Source: Acidobacteriota bacterium (GTDB taxonomy: Bacteria > Acidobacteriota > Thermoanaerobaculia > Multivoradales > JAHEKO01). From it: a DNA stretch of 58,451 nucleotides. The notes under the pieces are model-generated. The model was given only the letters and a program-made list of their open reading frames with translations, ran no database searches and was not told where the DNA came from. Numbering within the stretch: the stretch's first letter is position 1; each line of letters starts with the position of its first letter. Positions 16,687 to 24,673 of this stretch are shown here, piece by piece. The stretch spans positions 1 through 58,451 of the forward strand of contig JADFQD010000004.1 in assembly GCA_022561975.1 (NCBI GenBank), in the 5' to 3' direction. Made by a program: the position numbers and the translations under genes.

Positions 16687-19146
16687 GTGAGAGCCCGAAA
16701 CGGGACGTTTCGGGAGGAAACCCTGGCCCTGACAAAACCTAAGACGCCGGCCCGAAAGCTGCCACCCGGCAAGGGCTCGGAGCTTCTGGGGATTGCGGCT
16801 CTGCTGGCGGCTGTGCTGCTGCTGACCAGCTTCGTGAGTCATCGGCCGAGCGACCCGAGCATTCTTCATCAGGTTTCGGCCGAAGTCCCGATTCGAAACT
16901 GGATCGGATTGGTCGGGGCCGAGCTGTCGGCGCTCGGCTTCGGTTTTCTGGGTCTGGCGACGTTTCTCATTCCCCTGCTTCTGGCGGCCGCCGCCTATCG
17001 GCGCCTCAAGCGTCAGAACCGCCCCATGGTGTTCGGTCGTGGCCTGGGCGGCTTGTTGCTTATCGCCGCAGTGCCCGGTCTGCTGCAGCTCGCTCTCGGA
17101 ACCGTTCGCTGGCGGGGTCTCGAGATCGCGGCGGGCGGCGGCATGGGAGTGATCACCGTCAACAATCTCGAGCGTGCTCTCGGGTTCGTCGGGACGACGT
17201 TCGTTCTGCTGGCGATGGTGATGGCGGGCTCGGCACTGGCGATTCAGTCGACTCTGGGAGAATTGCTCTCGAGCTGGGCGAACAAGTTAAAATCCACGCT
17301 CGATGACTTGCGTTTCGGCTGGGTGCGACGCCGCCAACGGCGCGAGAAGGACAGATCTCGCGAGCGCGTTGTTACCAAGCACCTGAAGCGAGCCGAGGCC
17401 AAACGCTTGGCCGAGATGGAGAAGATGGCCCAGACGACCGCGAGCGGCACAGCGCCGGCGCCGGCCGCGCGATTGGACTTGCCGATGCGAGTCACCGAGA
17501 AGACGGGGCGCCAGGGCTTTTCGATTCGGAAGGTGAGCCCGGTATCGGGATCGGCTCCGGCGTCGCTGTCGCCGACGTCGCCCGAGTCCTTGAAGTCGGC
17601 GGCGAACGCGCAATCGAATATCCCGTTCCCGGAGCCGGTCGAAGAGCTGGGGGCCTTGCCGCCGATCAACCTGCTCTCGGTGGAGGAGGTCAAGGCGAAG
17701 GTCGATCCCGACGAACTGGTGCGGCTGGGTGAGCTCATCCGCGCGCGCTGCGCCGAGTTCGGAGTCGAAGGCAGCGTCGAAGCGATTACTCCGGGGCCGG
17801 TGATCACTACCTATGAGTTTCAGCCGGCGCCCGGTGTGAAGGTGAGCCAGATCGTTAATCTCCAGGACGACCTGGCCCTGGCCTTGAAGGCCGAAGCGAT
17901 TCGAATCGATCGGCTGCCTGGACGCTCGACGCTCGGCATCGAAGTGCCGAACAAAGAGCGGGCGATTCTCCGGCTCGGCCATTTTCTGAGTCAGGATGCA
18001 TTTCGTCGCGCGCCTTCCGTTCTGACCATGGCTCTGGGTACGACGATTCACGGCGAGCCCTACTACGCCGACCTCGCCACGATGCCCCATTTGCTGGTTG
18101 CCGGCGCTACCGGGTCGGGTAAAAGCGTGGGGCTTCAGACCATGATCACTTCGATCGTCTACAAGGCGCGTCATGATGAGGTGCAGTTCATCTTCATAGA
18201 TCCGAAGCGCATCGAGCTCGGCGTCTACAAGGATATTCCGCATCTCAAGACCGAGGTCGTGGTCGAGCCCAAGAAGGCCTCGAACGCTCTTCGGTGGGCG
18301 GTCGCCGAGATGGAACGCCGCTACCGCATGCTGGCGGAAGTGCACGTGCGATCGATCGCGTTTTACAACCAAGCGATCGCGGATCCTAAAGTTCGCGAGC
18401 GTCTGGCGCTCTCGGAGCGAGTGGAAGGCGAGATCGAGCGCAGCATGGAAGATCTCAAGCCGCTGCCGTACTACGTGGTCGTGATCGACGAGTTGGCGGA
18501 TCTGATGATGGTGTGTTCGGCCGAGGTCGAAGCCTCGATCGCCCGGCTCGCGCAGATGGCCCGCGCGGTGGGCATCCATCTGATTGTCTCGACGCAGCGT
18601 CCGTCCGTGGATGTTCTGACCGGAACGATCAAGGCCAACTTCCCTTGCCGCATGGCATTCGCCACGGCAACCGGGCACGATTCGCGGACCATTCTCGATC
18701 AGATCGGAGCCGAGAAGCTGTTGGGCAAGGGCGACATGTTGCTGATGCTGCCGGGGACCTCGCGGGTCATGCGTCTCCACGGCGCCTACGTATCGGAGCA
18801 GGAAACCGCGGCGCTGGTGCGCTGGCTCAAGAAGCAGGGGCCGCCGCAGCTCGATCCGGCGGTGCTCGAAGCGCCAGCGGAAGAGACCAAGAGGAGGGGC
18901 GGCGGGTCGGGAGACGATGAGCTTTTCGACGAGGCGGCGCGGCTGGTGGTCGCCGAGCGTCAGGCTTCGGCGAGTTTTCTTCAGCGCCGAATGCGGGTGG
19001 GATTCTCACGCGCCGCTCGGCTGATCGACATCATGGAGCAGGACGGCCTGCTGGGCCCGCCGCAGGGCTCGAAGCCGCGCGAGGTGCTGGTGCCGGTCGA
19101 TTACTTCGAGGAGATCGACGGCGCCAGGCGCGAGTGGGAAGCCTGA
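16687..19146 (+). CDS. ftsK: DNA translocase FtsK/SpoIIIE
   Basis: About 819 residues from GTG 16687. Four N-terminal membrane helices (residues 30-190), a charged and Ala/Pro-rich linker, then the motor with Walker A GATGSGKS (473-480) and Walker B VVIDELADLMM, and a C-terminal winged-helix gamma domain (FDEAARLVVAERQASASFLQ) that reads orienting sequences. FtsK pumps chromosome termini through the division septum and activates XerCD. The real start is uncertain: the GTG has no Shine-Dalgarno, while GGAGG at 16713 precedes in-frame CTG codons. Either choice leaves all domains intact. Size is typical. Confidence 0.95.
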   Translation: MRARNGTFREETLALTKPKTPARKLPPGKGSELLGIAALLAAVLLLTSFVSHRPSDPSILHQVSAEVPIRNWIGLVGAELSALGFGFLGLATFLIPLLLAAAAYRRLKRQNRPMVFGRGLGGLLLIAAVPGLLQLALGTVRWRGLEIAAGGGMGVITVNNLERALGFVGTTFVLLAMVMAGSALAIQSTLGELLSSWANKLKSTLDDLRFGWVRRRQRREKDRSRERVVTKHLKRAEAKRLAEMEKMAQTTASGTAPAPAARLDLPMRVTEKTGRQGFSIRKVSPVSGSAPASLSPTSPESLKSAANAQSNIPFPEPVEELGALPPINLLSVEEVKAKVDPDELVRLGELIRARCAEFGVEGSVEAITPGPVITTYEFQPAPGVKVSQIVNLQDDLALALKAEAIRIDRLPGRSTLGIEVPNKERAILRLGHFLSQDAFRRAPSVLTMALGTTIHGEPYYADLATMPHLLVAGATGSGKSVGLQTMITSIVYKARHDEVQFIFIDPKRIELGVYKDIPHLKTEVVVEPKKASNALRWAVAEMERRYRMLAEVHVRSIAFYNQAIADPKVRERLALSERVEGEIERSMEDLKPLPYYVVVIDELADLMMVCSAEVEASIARLAQMARAVGIHLIVSTQRPSVDVLTGTIKANFPCRMAFATATGHDSRTILDQIGAEKLLGKGDMLLMLPGTSRVMRLHGAYVSEQETAALVRWLKKQGPPQLDPAVLEAPAEETKRRGGGSGDDELFDEAARLVVAERQASASFLQRRMRVGFSRAARLIDIMEQDGLLGPPQGSKPREVLVPVDYFEEIDGARREWEA
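16694..16717 (+). promoter_or_regulatory. Hairpin overlapping a strong ribosome-binding site at the ftsK start
   Basis: CCCGAAAC (16694-16701) and GTTTCGGG (16707-16714) form a perfect 8-base stem with a 5-base loop. The 3' arm overlaps GGAGG (16713-16717), the only good Shine-Dalgarno sequence near the start of ftsK. In-frame CTG codons follow at 16723 and 16729. This suggests either translation control by hairpin opening or a start further downstream than the GTG at 16687. Confidence 0.45.
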
Positions 19147-19214
19147 GGGCGGCGACCGTCTCTCAGCCAACGAGCCGAAGAATCCGCGGTCGGGGTTCGG
19201 GATACGATTCGGCC

Positions 19215-20183
19215 ATGAGTGCCCCCGGTCCGGTCGTCTTTTTTGGTACGCCGCAGTTTGCGGTGCCTTGCTTGGAGAAATTGGCCGGTTCAGAGTTTTG
19301 TCCCGACCTCGTGGTCTCTCAGCCGTCACGGCCAGCCGGACGAGGACGTGAGATCAGGATGCCGCCGGTCGCGGAACGAGCCGGAGCGCTGAATTTGTAC
19401 TGCGAACAGGTGTCGAGCGTGCGTTCGGAGGCCTTTCTCGAGAGACTCGAAGCGTTGGAGCCGTGGATCGCGGTGGTCGTTGCCTTTGGCCAGATCTTTC
19501 CCGAGAGGCTGCTCGAGATTCCGGTCGAAGGGTGTGTCAACGTTCACGCTTCGCTGTTGCCTCGGTACCGAGGGGCGGCGCCGATTCAGGCGGCGATCGC
19601 GTCGGGAGATTCGGTGACCGGGGTCACTACCATGCGTATGGAAGCCGGGCTCGACTCCGGCCCCATTCTGCTCGAACGCGAAGTCGGAATCGGGGACCAC
19701 GACATGTCGGCGGACGTAGCCGCTGCGCTGGCTACGGCAGGTGCGGAGCTGTTGCTGGAGACGCTGCACGGGCTCGCATCCGAGGCGCTCGTGGCGCAGC
19801 CGCAGGATGAGCGCGAGGTGACCTGGGCACCTCGTCTCGAGAAGAGCGACGGTCATGTCGATTGGCGTCTGTCTGCTCGTGTGCTCTACGATCGGTATCG
19901 CGCCTATACGCCCTGGCCCGGAATGACCACTTCGTTTCGCGGGGCACCGATCAAGATTCTGGGCTGTGCGCCCGGTAAGCAAGATGAGGAGGGTGGGGAG
20001 GAGGCATCGGATGCGGAGCCCGGAACAGTTGTCGCCCGATCGTCTGGCCTTCACGTCGCCTGTGGCGATGGCCGGATTCTCGACTTGACCTCTCTACAGC
20101 GACCCGGTCGGAAGGCGTTGTCGGGCTCCGATTTCGCCAATGGGGAGCGGGTCGAGGTCGGGGACCGCTTCGGGGCGCCGTGA
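19215..20183 (+). CDS. fmt: Methionyl-tRNA formyltransferase
   Basis: This 322-residue protein begins MSAPGPVVFFGTPQFAVPCL, the standard Fmt opening, which fixes the start at 19215. The formyltransferase core has NVHASLLPRYRGAAPIQ with the catalytic Asn and His, then TGVTTMRMEAGLDSGPI. A C-terminal OB-fold-like domain for tRNA follows. It transfers formyl from 10-formyl-tetrahydrofolate to initiator Met-tRNA. Its stop overlaps the rsmB start by four bases (GTGA); the fmt-rsmB pairing is common in bacteria. Confidence 0.95.
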   Translation: MSAPGPVVFFGTPQFAVPCLEKLAGSEFCPDLVVSQPSRPAGRGREIRMPPVAERAGALNLYCEQVSSVRSEAFLERLEALEPWIAVVVAFGQIFPERLLEIPVEGCVNVHASLLPRYRGAAPIQAAIASGDSVTGVTTMRMEAGLDSGPILLEREVGIGDHDMSADVAAALATAGAELLLETLHGLASEALVAQPQDEREVTWAPRLEKSDGHVDWRLSARVLYDRYRAYTPWPGMTTSFRGAPIKILGCAPGKQDEEGGEEASDAEPGTVVARSSGLHVACGDGRILDLTSLQRPGRKALSGSDFANGERVEVGDRFGAP

Positions 20184-21532
20184 GCGCCGCGAGCACCGCG
20201 AATACCGCGAGCCGGGACGGAGTCCGCACAGTCGCCGCGCGAGTGTTGGCGACCGCGCTCGAAGCCAAGTCACCGGTCGGTGCGCTTCTCGAGACGGCGC
20301 GAGTCGGTCTCTCATCGCGCGACCAGGGGCTGCTGCACGAACTGGTATTGGGGACGCTTCGTTGGCTGCGGTTTGTCGACTTCGTACTCGAAACCGCCGC
20401 GGCCAGGCCGCTTTCGAAGATCGATGCCGACCTTGTACCGACGCTCCGGGTCGCGGTCTACCAGCTGCTGTATCTGGATCGCCTTCCGTCGCACGCGGTG
20501 GTGCATGCGGCGGTGGAGGACATCAAGCGCAGAAGCCACCGGGGCGCCGCGGGCTTTGCCAACGCCATCCTGCGTAAGGTGGCGCAGCGTCGGGATCCGA
20601 CGAAACGGTCGATCGAATGGCCGATCGATACGGGAGACCCGATCGAGGACCTGGCCACGGAGACGAGTTACCCGACGTTTCTGGTGCGCCGTTGGGTGGA
20701 GCGCTTCGGGAAGGAGCGGGCGGCCTCGGCTCTCGCCGCCGGGAATCGGCGTGCTGGGTTTCAGTTGACCTGCCTCCTCGATCGCGACGAACTGGCGGCC
20801 GAACTTGCAATAGAAGGCGTCGAGACGCAGCCGGCGGAGATCTCGGCCCGGGGCCTCTACGTCCTCGCGGGTGACCCCCGCAAGACAGGGGCGTTTCGAG
20901 TGGGCAAGTTCTACATTCAGGACCAGGCCAGCCAGGCGGCCGCGTTGATCCCGATGCCGGCAGCTGGAGACCGGATCCTCGATGTCGCTGCGGCGCCGGG
21001 CGGTAAGTCTTTTTCGCTTCTGGCGGCCGAACCGGGCGTGAGTCTGGTAGCCGCCGACGTATCGTTGGCGAGAGTCCTACGCTTGCGGTCCAACCGAGAG
21101 CGGCTGCGGTGCGGCTTCGGCGTAGTGGTCTCTTCCGGGGAGCAGCCGGGTTTTGGAGGTGGATTCGACCGGGTGATCGTCGACCTGCCCTGCACCGGCA
21201 CGGGCACCTTTGCCCGGCATCCCGAACTCAAGTGGCGGATTTCTGAAGGTGAACTCTCTCGTTTGGCGGGTCGTAGCCTCGAGATGCTGATCCCGTCGGC
21301 GGACCTCGTGGCGGTCGGCGGACGCCTGTGCGCGATCACCTGTTCGCTCGAGCGCGAAGAGAACGAGGATGTTGTTGCCGAGTTTCTGGATCGCAGGCCC
21401 GATTTCGAGCTCGAAACCCTCGAACTGACTCCCGAGCACGCATCGTTCGTCGCGGGGCCGGGCCACTGGCGGGTCCTGCCGTCCGCCAAGCATGACGGCT
21501 TTACGGTACACGTGGTCAGGCGCCGACGGTAG
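20180..21532 (+). CDS. rsmB: 16S rRNA m5C967 methyltransferase RsmB
   Basis: This 450-residue protein starts at GTG, coupled to fmt. An N-terminal NusB-like helical domain (about 12-145) is followed by the SAM-dependent methyltransferase domain. The SAM motif is DVAAAPGGKSF. The two cysteines needed for RNA m5C chemistry are present: DLPCTGTGT (catalytic motif IV; the family usually has DAPCSGTG) and ITCSLEREEN (motif VI). It modifies C967 of 16S rRNA in E. coli numbering. Confidence 0.93.
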   Translation: MSAASTANTASRDGVRTVAARVLATALEAKSPVGALLETARVGLSSRDQGLLHELVLGTLRWLRFVDFVLETAAARPLSKIDADLVPTLRVAVYQLLYLDRLPSHAVVHAAVEDIKRRSHRGAAGFANAILRKVAQRRDPTKRSIEWPIDTGDPIEDLATETSYPTFLVRRWVERFGKERAASALAAGNRRAGFQLTCLLDRDELAAELAIEGVETQPAEISARGLYVLAGDPRKTGAFRVGKFYIQDQASQAAALIPMPAAGDRILDVAAAPGGKSFSLLAAEPGVSLVAADVSLARVLRLRSNRERLRCGFGVVVSSGEQPGFGGGFDRVIVDLPCTGTGTFARHPELKWRISEGELSRLAGRSLEMLIPSADLVAVGGRLCAITCSLEREENEDVVAEFLDRRPDFELETLELTPEHASFVAGPGHWRVLPSAKHDGFTVHVVRRRR

Positions 21533-21554
21533 GCGCTATCAGGGGGCAGAAATA

Positions 21555-21670
21555 AGGTCGTCTTGGCCGCGGGTCGGAGATTCGTAGCGCCGAGCAAAGC
21601 GGCGCCGAAGCTCGGCACGGTTTGCTTTCGAAAGGCGCCGTCGACCGAAGACCCGCGGCCAAGACGACCT
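21555..21670. repeat. 116-base inverted-repeat element between convergent genes
   Basis: AGGTCGTCTTGGCCGCGGGT starts the left arm at 21555, and the exact 21-base reverse complement occupies 21650-21670. The interior holds a second symmetric pair, GGCGCC on both sides of a central stretch. It separates rsmB (plus) from the glycosyltransferase gene (minus). Size and placement resemble the 1661-1771 element, though I see no convincing shared arm sequence. It may be a two-way terminator or a small palindromic mobile element. Confidence 0.75.
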
Positions 21671-21706
21671 CTCGTATGTCGCGATTTCCATCGGACGTCG
21701 CGCCTG

Positions 21707-22387
21707 CTATCGGACGTCGTGATAGAAGCGCGCGAGCCGCTCCGGCGAGACACCGGCGAAGTAGAGCGCGAAGATTAACCAGTTGAACGCGATCGTCCGG
21801 GTGATGCCACGATCCTCGAAGCGCCTTGTCGAGGTGACCACCGGGGGCTCCAGAATGGTTACCTTGCCCAGGCGCTTCAAGCGGCGCATGAACTCGAGGT
21901 CTTCGAGAATCGGCCAGTCGGGAAAACCGCCGAGTTCCTCGAACGCCGTTCGGCTGACGAACTGGGCTTGATCTCCCAGCGGGGATTGGAACCAGTGGGT
22001 GCGCAGGTTGACTATGCTCGACCCGAGCCGGTAGATCGGTCGCGAAGAGGCGAAGCGAATCTGAAAGCCACCGCCGACGGAGCCGTTGGCGAGAGCGTTG
22101 GCGACCGATCGAACGGCGCCCTCCGGAAGCACCGTGTCGGCGTGGAGGAAAAGCAGACCGTCGCCGCGCGCGGCCCGGGCGCCGCGATTGAGTTGCGGCC
22201 CCCGCCCGGGGGGTCCGCTGACGACTCGTGCGCCGCAGTTCGCGGCAATCTGTCGAGTGAGATCCTCGCTTCCGCCGTCGCTGACCAGAACCTCTTCGGA
22301 GGCCGCGACGATCTCGGGGAGGTTGCTCGCCAAGGCTGACGCCTCGTTGAGCGTGGGAATCACAACGGCAATCGATTGGCGCTTCAA
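21707..22387 (-). CDS. Family 2 glycosyltransferase, selenodomain-associated type
   Basis: This 226-residue protein has the GT-A opening IAVVIPTLNEASAL, the nucleotide-sugar motif VSDGGSED, GRGPQLNRGA, FLHADT (DxD-like) and ILEDLEFMRRLKR. GRGPQLNRGA with FLHADT is typical of the small rSAM/selenodomain-associated transferase 2 group (TIGR04283). The donor and acceptor are unknown. It has a C-terminal hydrophobic segment (AFNWLIFALYFAGV). It is transcribed opposite to moaC from a 77-base divergent gap. No radical-SAM or selenium genes lie nearby to support the group name. Confidence 0.85.
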   Translation of the reverse strand: MKRQSIAVVIPTLNEASALASNLPEIVAASEEVLVSDGGSEDLTRQIAANCGARVVSGPPGRGPQLNRGARAARGDGLLFLHADTVLPEGAVRSVANALANGSVGGGFQIRFASSRPIYRLGSSIVNLRTHWFQSPLGDQAQFVSRTAFEELGGFPDWPILEDLEFMRRLKRLGKVTILEPPVVTSTRRFEDRGITRTIAFNWLIFALYFAGVSPERLARFYHDVR

Positions 22388-22442
22388 GTCGGCCGAATGC
22401 TAGCAGGAGCAACTCCCTGACAATGGCAGTACGATAGCGGCG

Positions 22443-22463
22443 GGAGATCGGAGATCGGAGATC
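22443..22463 (+). promoter_or_regulatory. Triple tandem GGAGATC ribosome-binding repeat before moaC
   Basis: The heptamer GGAGATC occurs three times in tandem (22443, 22450 and 22457), ending one base before the ATG at 22465. Each holds a GGAG core. The middle copy has a spacing suitable for initiation. Confidence 0.6.
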
Positions 22464-22464
22464 G

Positions 22465-22956
22465 ATGAGTCGCGACCACAGCTTCAGCCATTTGGATTCG
22501 GCAGGGCGCGCCACCATGGTCGATGTTTCCGAAAAGCCGGTGACCCGCCGCATCGCCGAGGCCTCGTGCAGGGTCTTGCTTCAACCTTCGACCCTCGAGC
22601 GCCTGAGCGACCTGCCCAAGGGTGACGCGCTGGCGGTGGCACGAATTGCCGGGATCCAGGCGGCCAAACGTACCGGTGAGTTGATTCCGCTGGCGCATCC
22701 GCTGACGCCGGAGGACGTTCAGGTGGAGTTCGAGCCGGGAGACGGTGAAGTGACCATTCGCAGCCGAGTCGTGGTCACGGCTCGCACCGGCGCCGAAATG
22801 GAGGCGCTCACCGCCTGTGCCCTGGCCGCGCTCACGCTCTACGACATGGTCAAGGCGGTGGACAGGGCGGCGACGGTGACGGATCTTCGGCTGGATTCGA
22901 AGTCGGGCGGGGTTTCCGGGGATTTTCGGCGGTCGGGTGACCGCTCGAGCAACTGA
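22465..22956 (+). CDS. moaC: Cyclic pyranopterin monophosphate synthase MoaC
   Basis: This 163-residue protein has the MoaC hallmarks: SHLDSAGRATMVDVSEKPVT at the N-terminus, KRTGELIPLAHPL, EMEALTACALAALTLYDMVKA and a C-terminal KSGG. MoaC converts the GTP-derived intermediate from MoaA into cyclic pyranopterin monophosphate, an early step of molybdenum cofactor synthesis. No other molybdopterin gene lies in this window. The start is fixed by homology and by the adjacent GGAG repeats. The following gene begins two bases after its stop. Confidence 0.96.
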   Translation: MSRDHSFSHLDSAGRATMVDVSEKPVTRRIAEASCRVLLQPSTLERLSDLPKGDALAVARIAGIQAAKRTGELIPLAHPLTPEDVQVEFEPGDGEVTIRSRVVVTARTGAEMEALTACALAALTLYDMVKAVDRAATVTDLRLDSKSGGVSGDFRRSGDRSSN

Positions 22957-22958
22957 GA

Positions 22959-24173
22959 GTGCCGGATTCGGAACTGCGGACCGGCCTCGATCGGCTGCTC
23001 GAACGGACTGAACAGCTCCGCGGCCGGCGCTACGGACTGCTCAGCCACAGCGCGGCGGTGTCTCACGAACTGCTGCCGATTCACCTGGCGTTGGCCAAGA
23101 CCGGCGCCGAGGCTCCGAGGCGGCTGTTCGGACCGGAGCACGGTTTCTACAGCATTGAGCAGGACATGGTCGCCTCGGTGAACACTGTCGATCCTTTGAC
23201 CGGCGTGCCGATCGTTTCGCTTTACGGTGACTCGAAGGACTCGCTCAAACCCGAGAAGCGAGCCTTCGAGGGGCTGGATCTGGTGATCATCGATCTTCAG
23301 GACGTCGGGAGTCGTTACTACACCTATGCCGCGACCGGAGTCTGGACGGCGGAAGCCGCACTGGCGGCGGGTTGTGAAGTTTGGCTGCTGGACCGCCCGA
23401 ATCCGCTGGGTGGAGCGGTGATCGAGGGGAACCGCCGGCAGCCCGGTTTCGAGTCCTTTGTTGGCGCTTTCGAAATGCCGGTGCGCCATGGCCTGACCAT
23501 GGCCGAGTTGGTCTTGATGGCTCTGGAGAGAGCAACTGGGGACGAAGCCCTGCGGGTTTGGTCGCTCGAAGGGTGGAGCCGCTCGGACGACTGGGAGGCC
23601 ACCGGCAGGACCTGGGTAGCGCCCTCGCCGAACATCCCCACGCCGCAAACAGCTCGGGTCTATCCGGGTAGTTGTCTGCTCGAAGCGACCGAGTTTTCCG
23701 AAGGCCGCGGCACGACGAGTCCGTTCGAGCTCATCGGGGCTCCGGGTCTCGACGCCGTGGCTCTGGCCGACGAGCTCAACGCCCGCAATCTCGCGGGAGC
23801 CCGTTTTTCGCCGGCGCTCTTCAAGCCGCAGTATCAGAAACATTCGGGCCGAGCCTGTGCCGGCGTGCGCTGGTTTGTCGAGGACTTCTCGCGGCTGCAG
23901 CCCTATCGCTGTGGCGTCGAGATTCTTCGTGTGCTCCACCGGACGGCGGCAGGCGTTTTTTCCTGGCGCCGACGGCCGTACGAGTTCGAGAGCGATCGGC
24001 CCGCCATCGACCTGCTGACCGGTGACTCCAAGCTGCGCGAGGCGCTCGAGGGGGATGACGACATCGAGGAGTGGATCGCCGGCTGGTCCGACGACGAAGC
24101 CGACTTTCGCGAGGCGCGTCGACCATTCTTGCTGTACCCCGGAGCCGAAGCCGAAAGTAGGGGCCGGGAATAG
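22959..24173 (+). CDS. DUF1343 / NamZ-like exo-beta-N-acetylmuramidase
   Basis: This 404-residue protein starts at GTG, two bases after moaC. It has the DUF1343 pattern: RYGLLSHSAAV, RRLFGPEHGFYS, VPIVSLYGD, DLQDVGSRYYTYAATG, DRPNPLGG, APSPNIPT and EFSEGRGTTSPFELIGAP. Characterised relatives (NamZ, GH171) remove N-acetylmuramic acid from the non-reducing end of cell-wall fragments. No signal peptide is visible, so it would act in the cytoplasm on recycled or imported muropeptide sugars, or lacks an exported N-terminus here. Function is inferred from the family. Confidence 0.88.
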   Translation: MPDSELRTGLDRLLERTEQLRGRRYGLLSHSAAVSHELLPIHLALAKTGAEAPRRLFGPEHGFYSIEQDMVASVNTVDPLTGVPIVSLYGDSKDSLKPEKRAFEGLDLVIIDLQDVGSRYYTYAATGVWTAEAALAAGCEVWLLDRPNPLGGAVIEGNRRQPGFESFVGAFEMPVRHGLTMAELVLMALERATGDEALRVWSLEGWSRSDDWEATGRTWVAPSPNIPTPQTARVYPGSCLLEATEFSEGRGTTSPFELIGAPGLDAVALADELNARNLAGARFSPALFKPQYQKHSGRACAGVRWFVEDFSRLQPYRCGVEILRVLHRTAAGVFSWRRRPYEFESDRPAIDLLTGDSKLREALEGDDDIEEWIAGWSDDEADFREARRPFLLYPGAEAESRGRE

Positions 24174-24198
24174 AGGCCGAGGGGAGAGAATAAACCGG

Positions 24199-24615
24199 AT
24201 GAAGCATATTCACGTTCTCAGGACCACTTGCGCCGCTGCGGATTTTCGGCCCCTTTTTGCGGCGCTGGCGGCTCTAGGCCTGCGGGTCGGATGGTTGGAT
24301 ATGGAGAGCACGGCCGGCGCTCCTGCCGAGTTGGAGCAGGCGGCCGCGCAGGGAGCGTTTCGATCCGTTGGCGTGACCGCGGATCGGGTGCTCACGGTCA
24401 AGCCCGTGCATGGAGCGACTGTGTTGAAGGATCTGCTCCGGGAGTATTTCGCGGGTTGCCGGCTGGTGGTGATTCGAGGAGGTCTCGACGCGCCCGAACT
24501 CCTGGTTGCCCCGGAGGGCTACAGGGTGCGCTTCGAGGACGGAACCGAGAAAGACTTCTCGTCCGAGGCGCTGGCAAAAGCGTTGCGCAAACCCCTCCTG
24601 CGGAGGGCAAGATAG
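24199..24615 (+). CDS. Unrecognised small cytoplasmic protein
   Basis: This 138-residue protein opens MKHIHVLRTTCAAADFRPLF. I do not recognise a family. It looks like an alpha/beta protein with a central IRGGLDAPELLVAPEGYRVRF segment and no signal peptide or membrane helix. It lies between the muramidase and serA genes in the same direction, with short gaps, so it is probably co-transcribed. The start is the first ATG after the upstream stop. No strong Shine-Dalgarno is well spaced, and a GGGGAG lies about 13 bases away. Codon use matches the neighbours, which supports a real gene. Confidence 0.65.
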   Translation: MKHIHVLRTTCAAADFRPLFAALAALGLRVGWLDMESTAGAPAELEQAAAQGAFRSVGVTADRVLTVKPVHGATVLKDLLREYFAGCRLVVIRGGLDAPELLVAPEGYRVRFEDGTEKDFSSEALAKALRKPLLRRAR

Positions 24616-24673
24616 CCAAGAATGGAAACGGGCAAGATAGCCCAAGCGAGCAGCGGAAAAGATAAACTACTCA

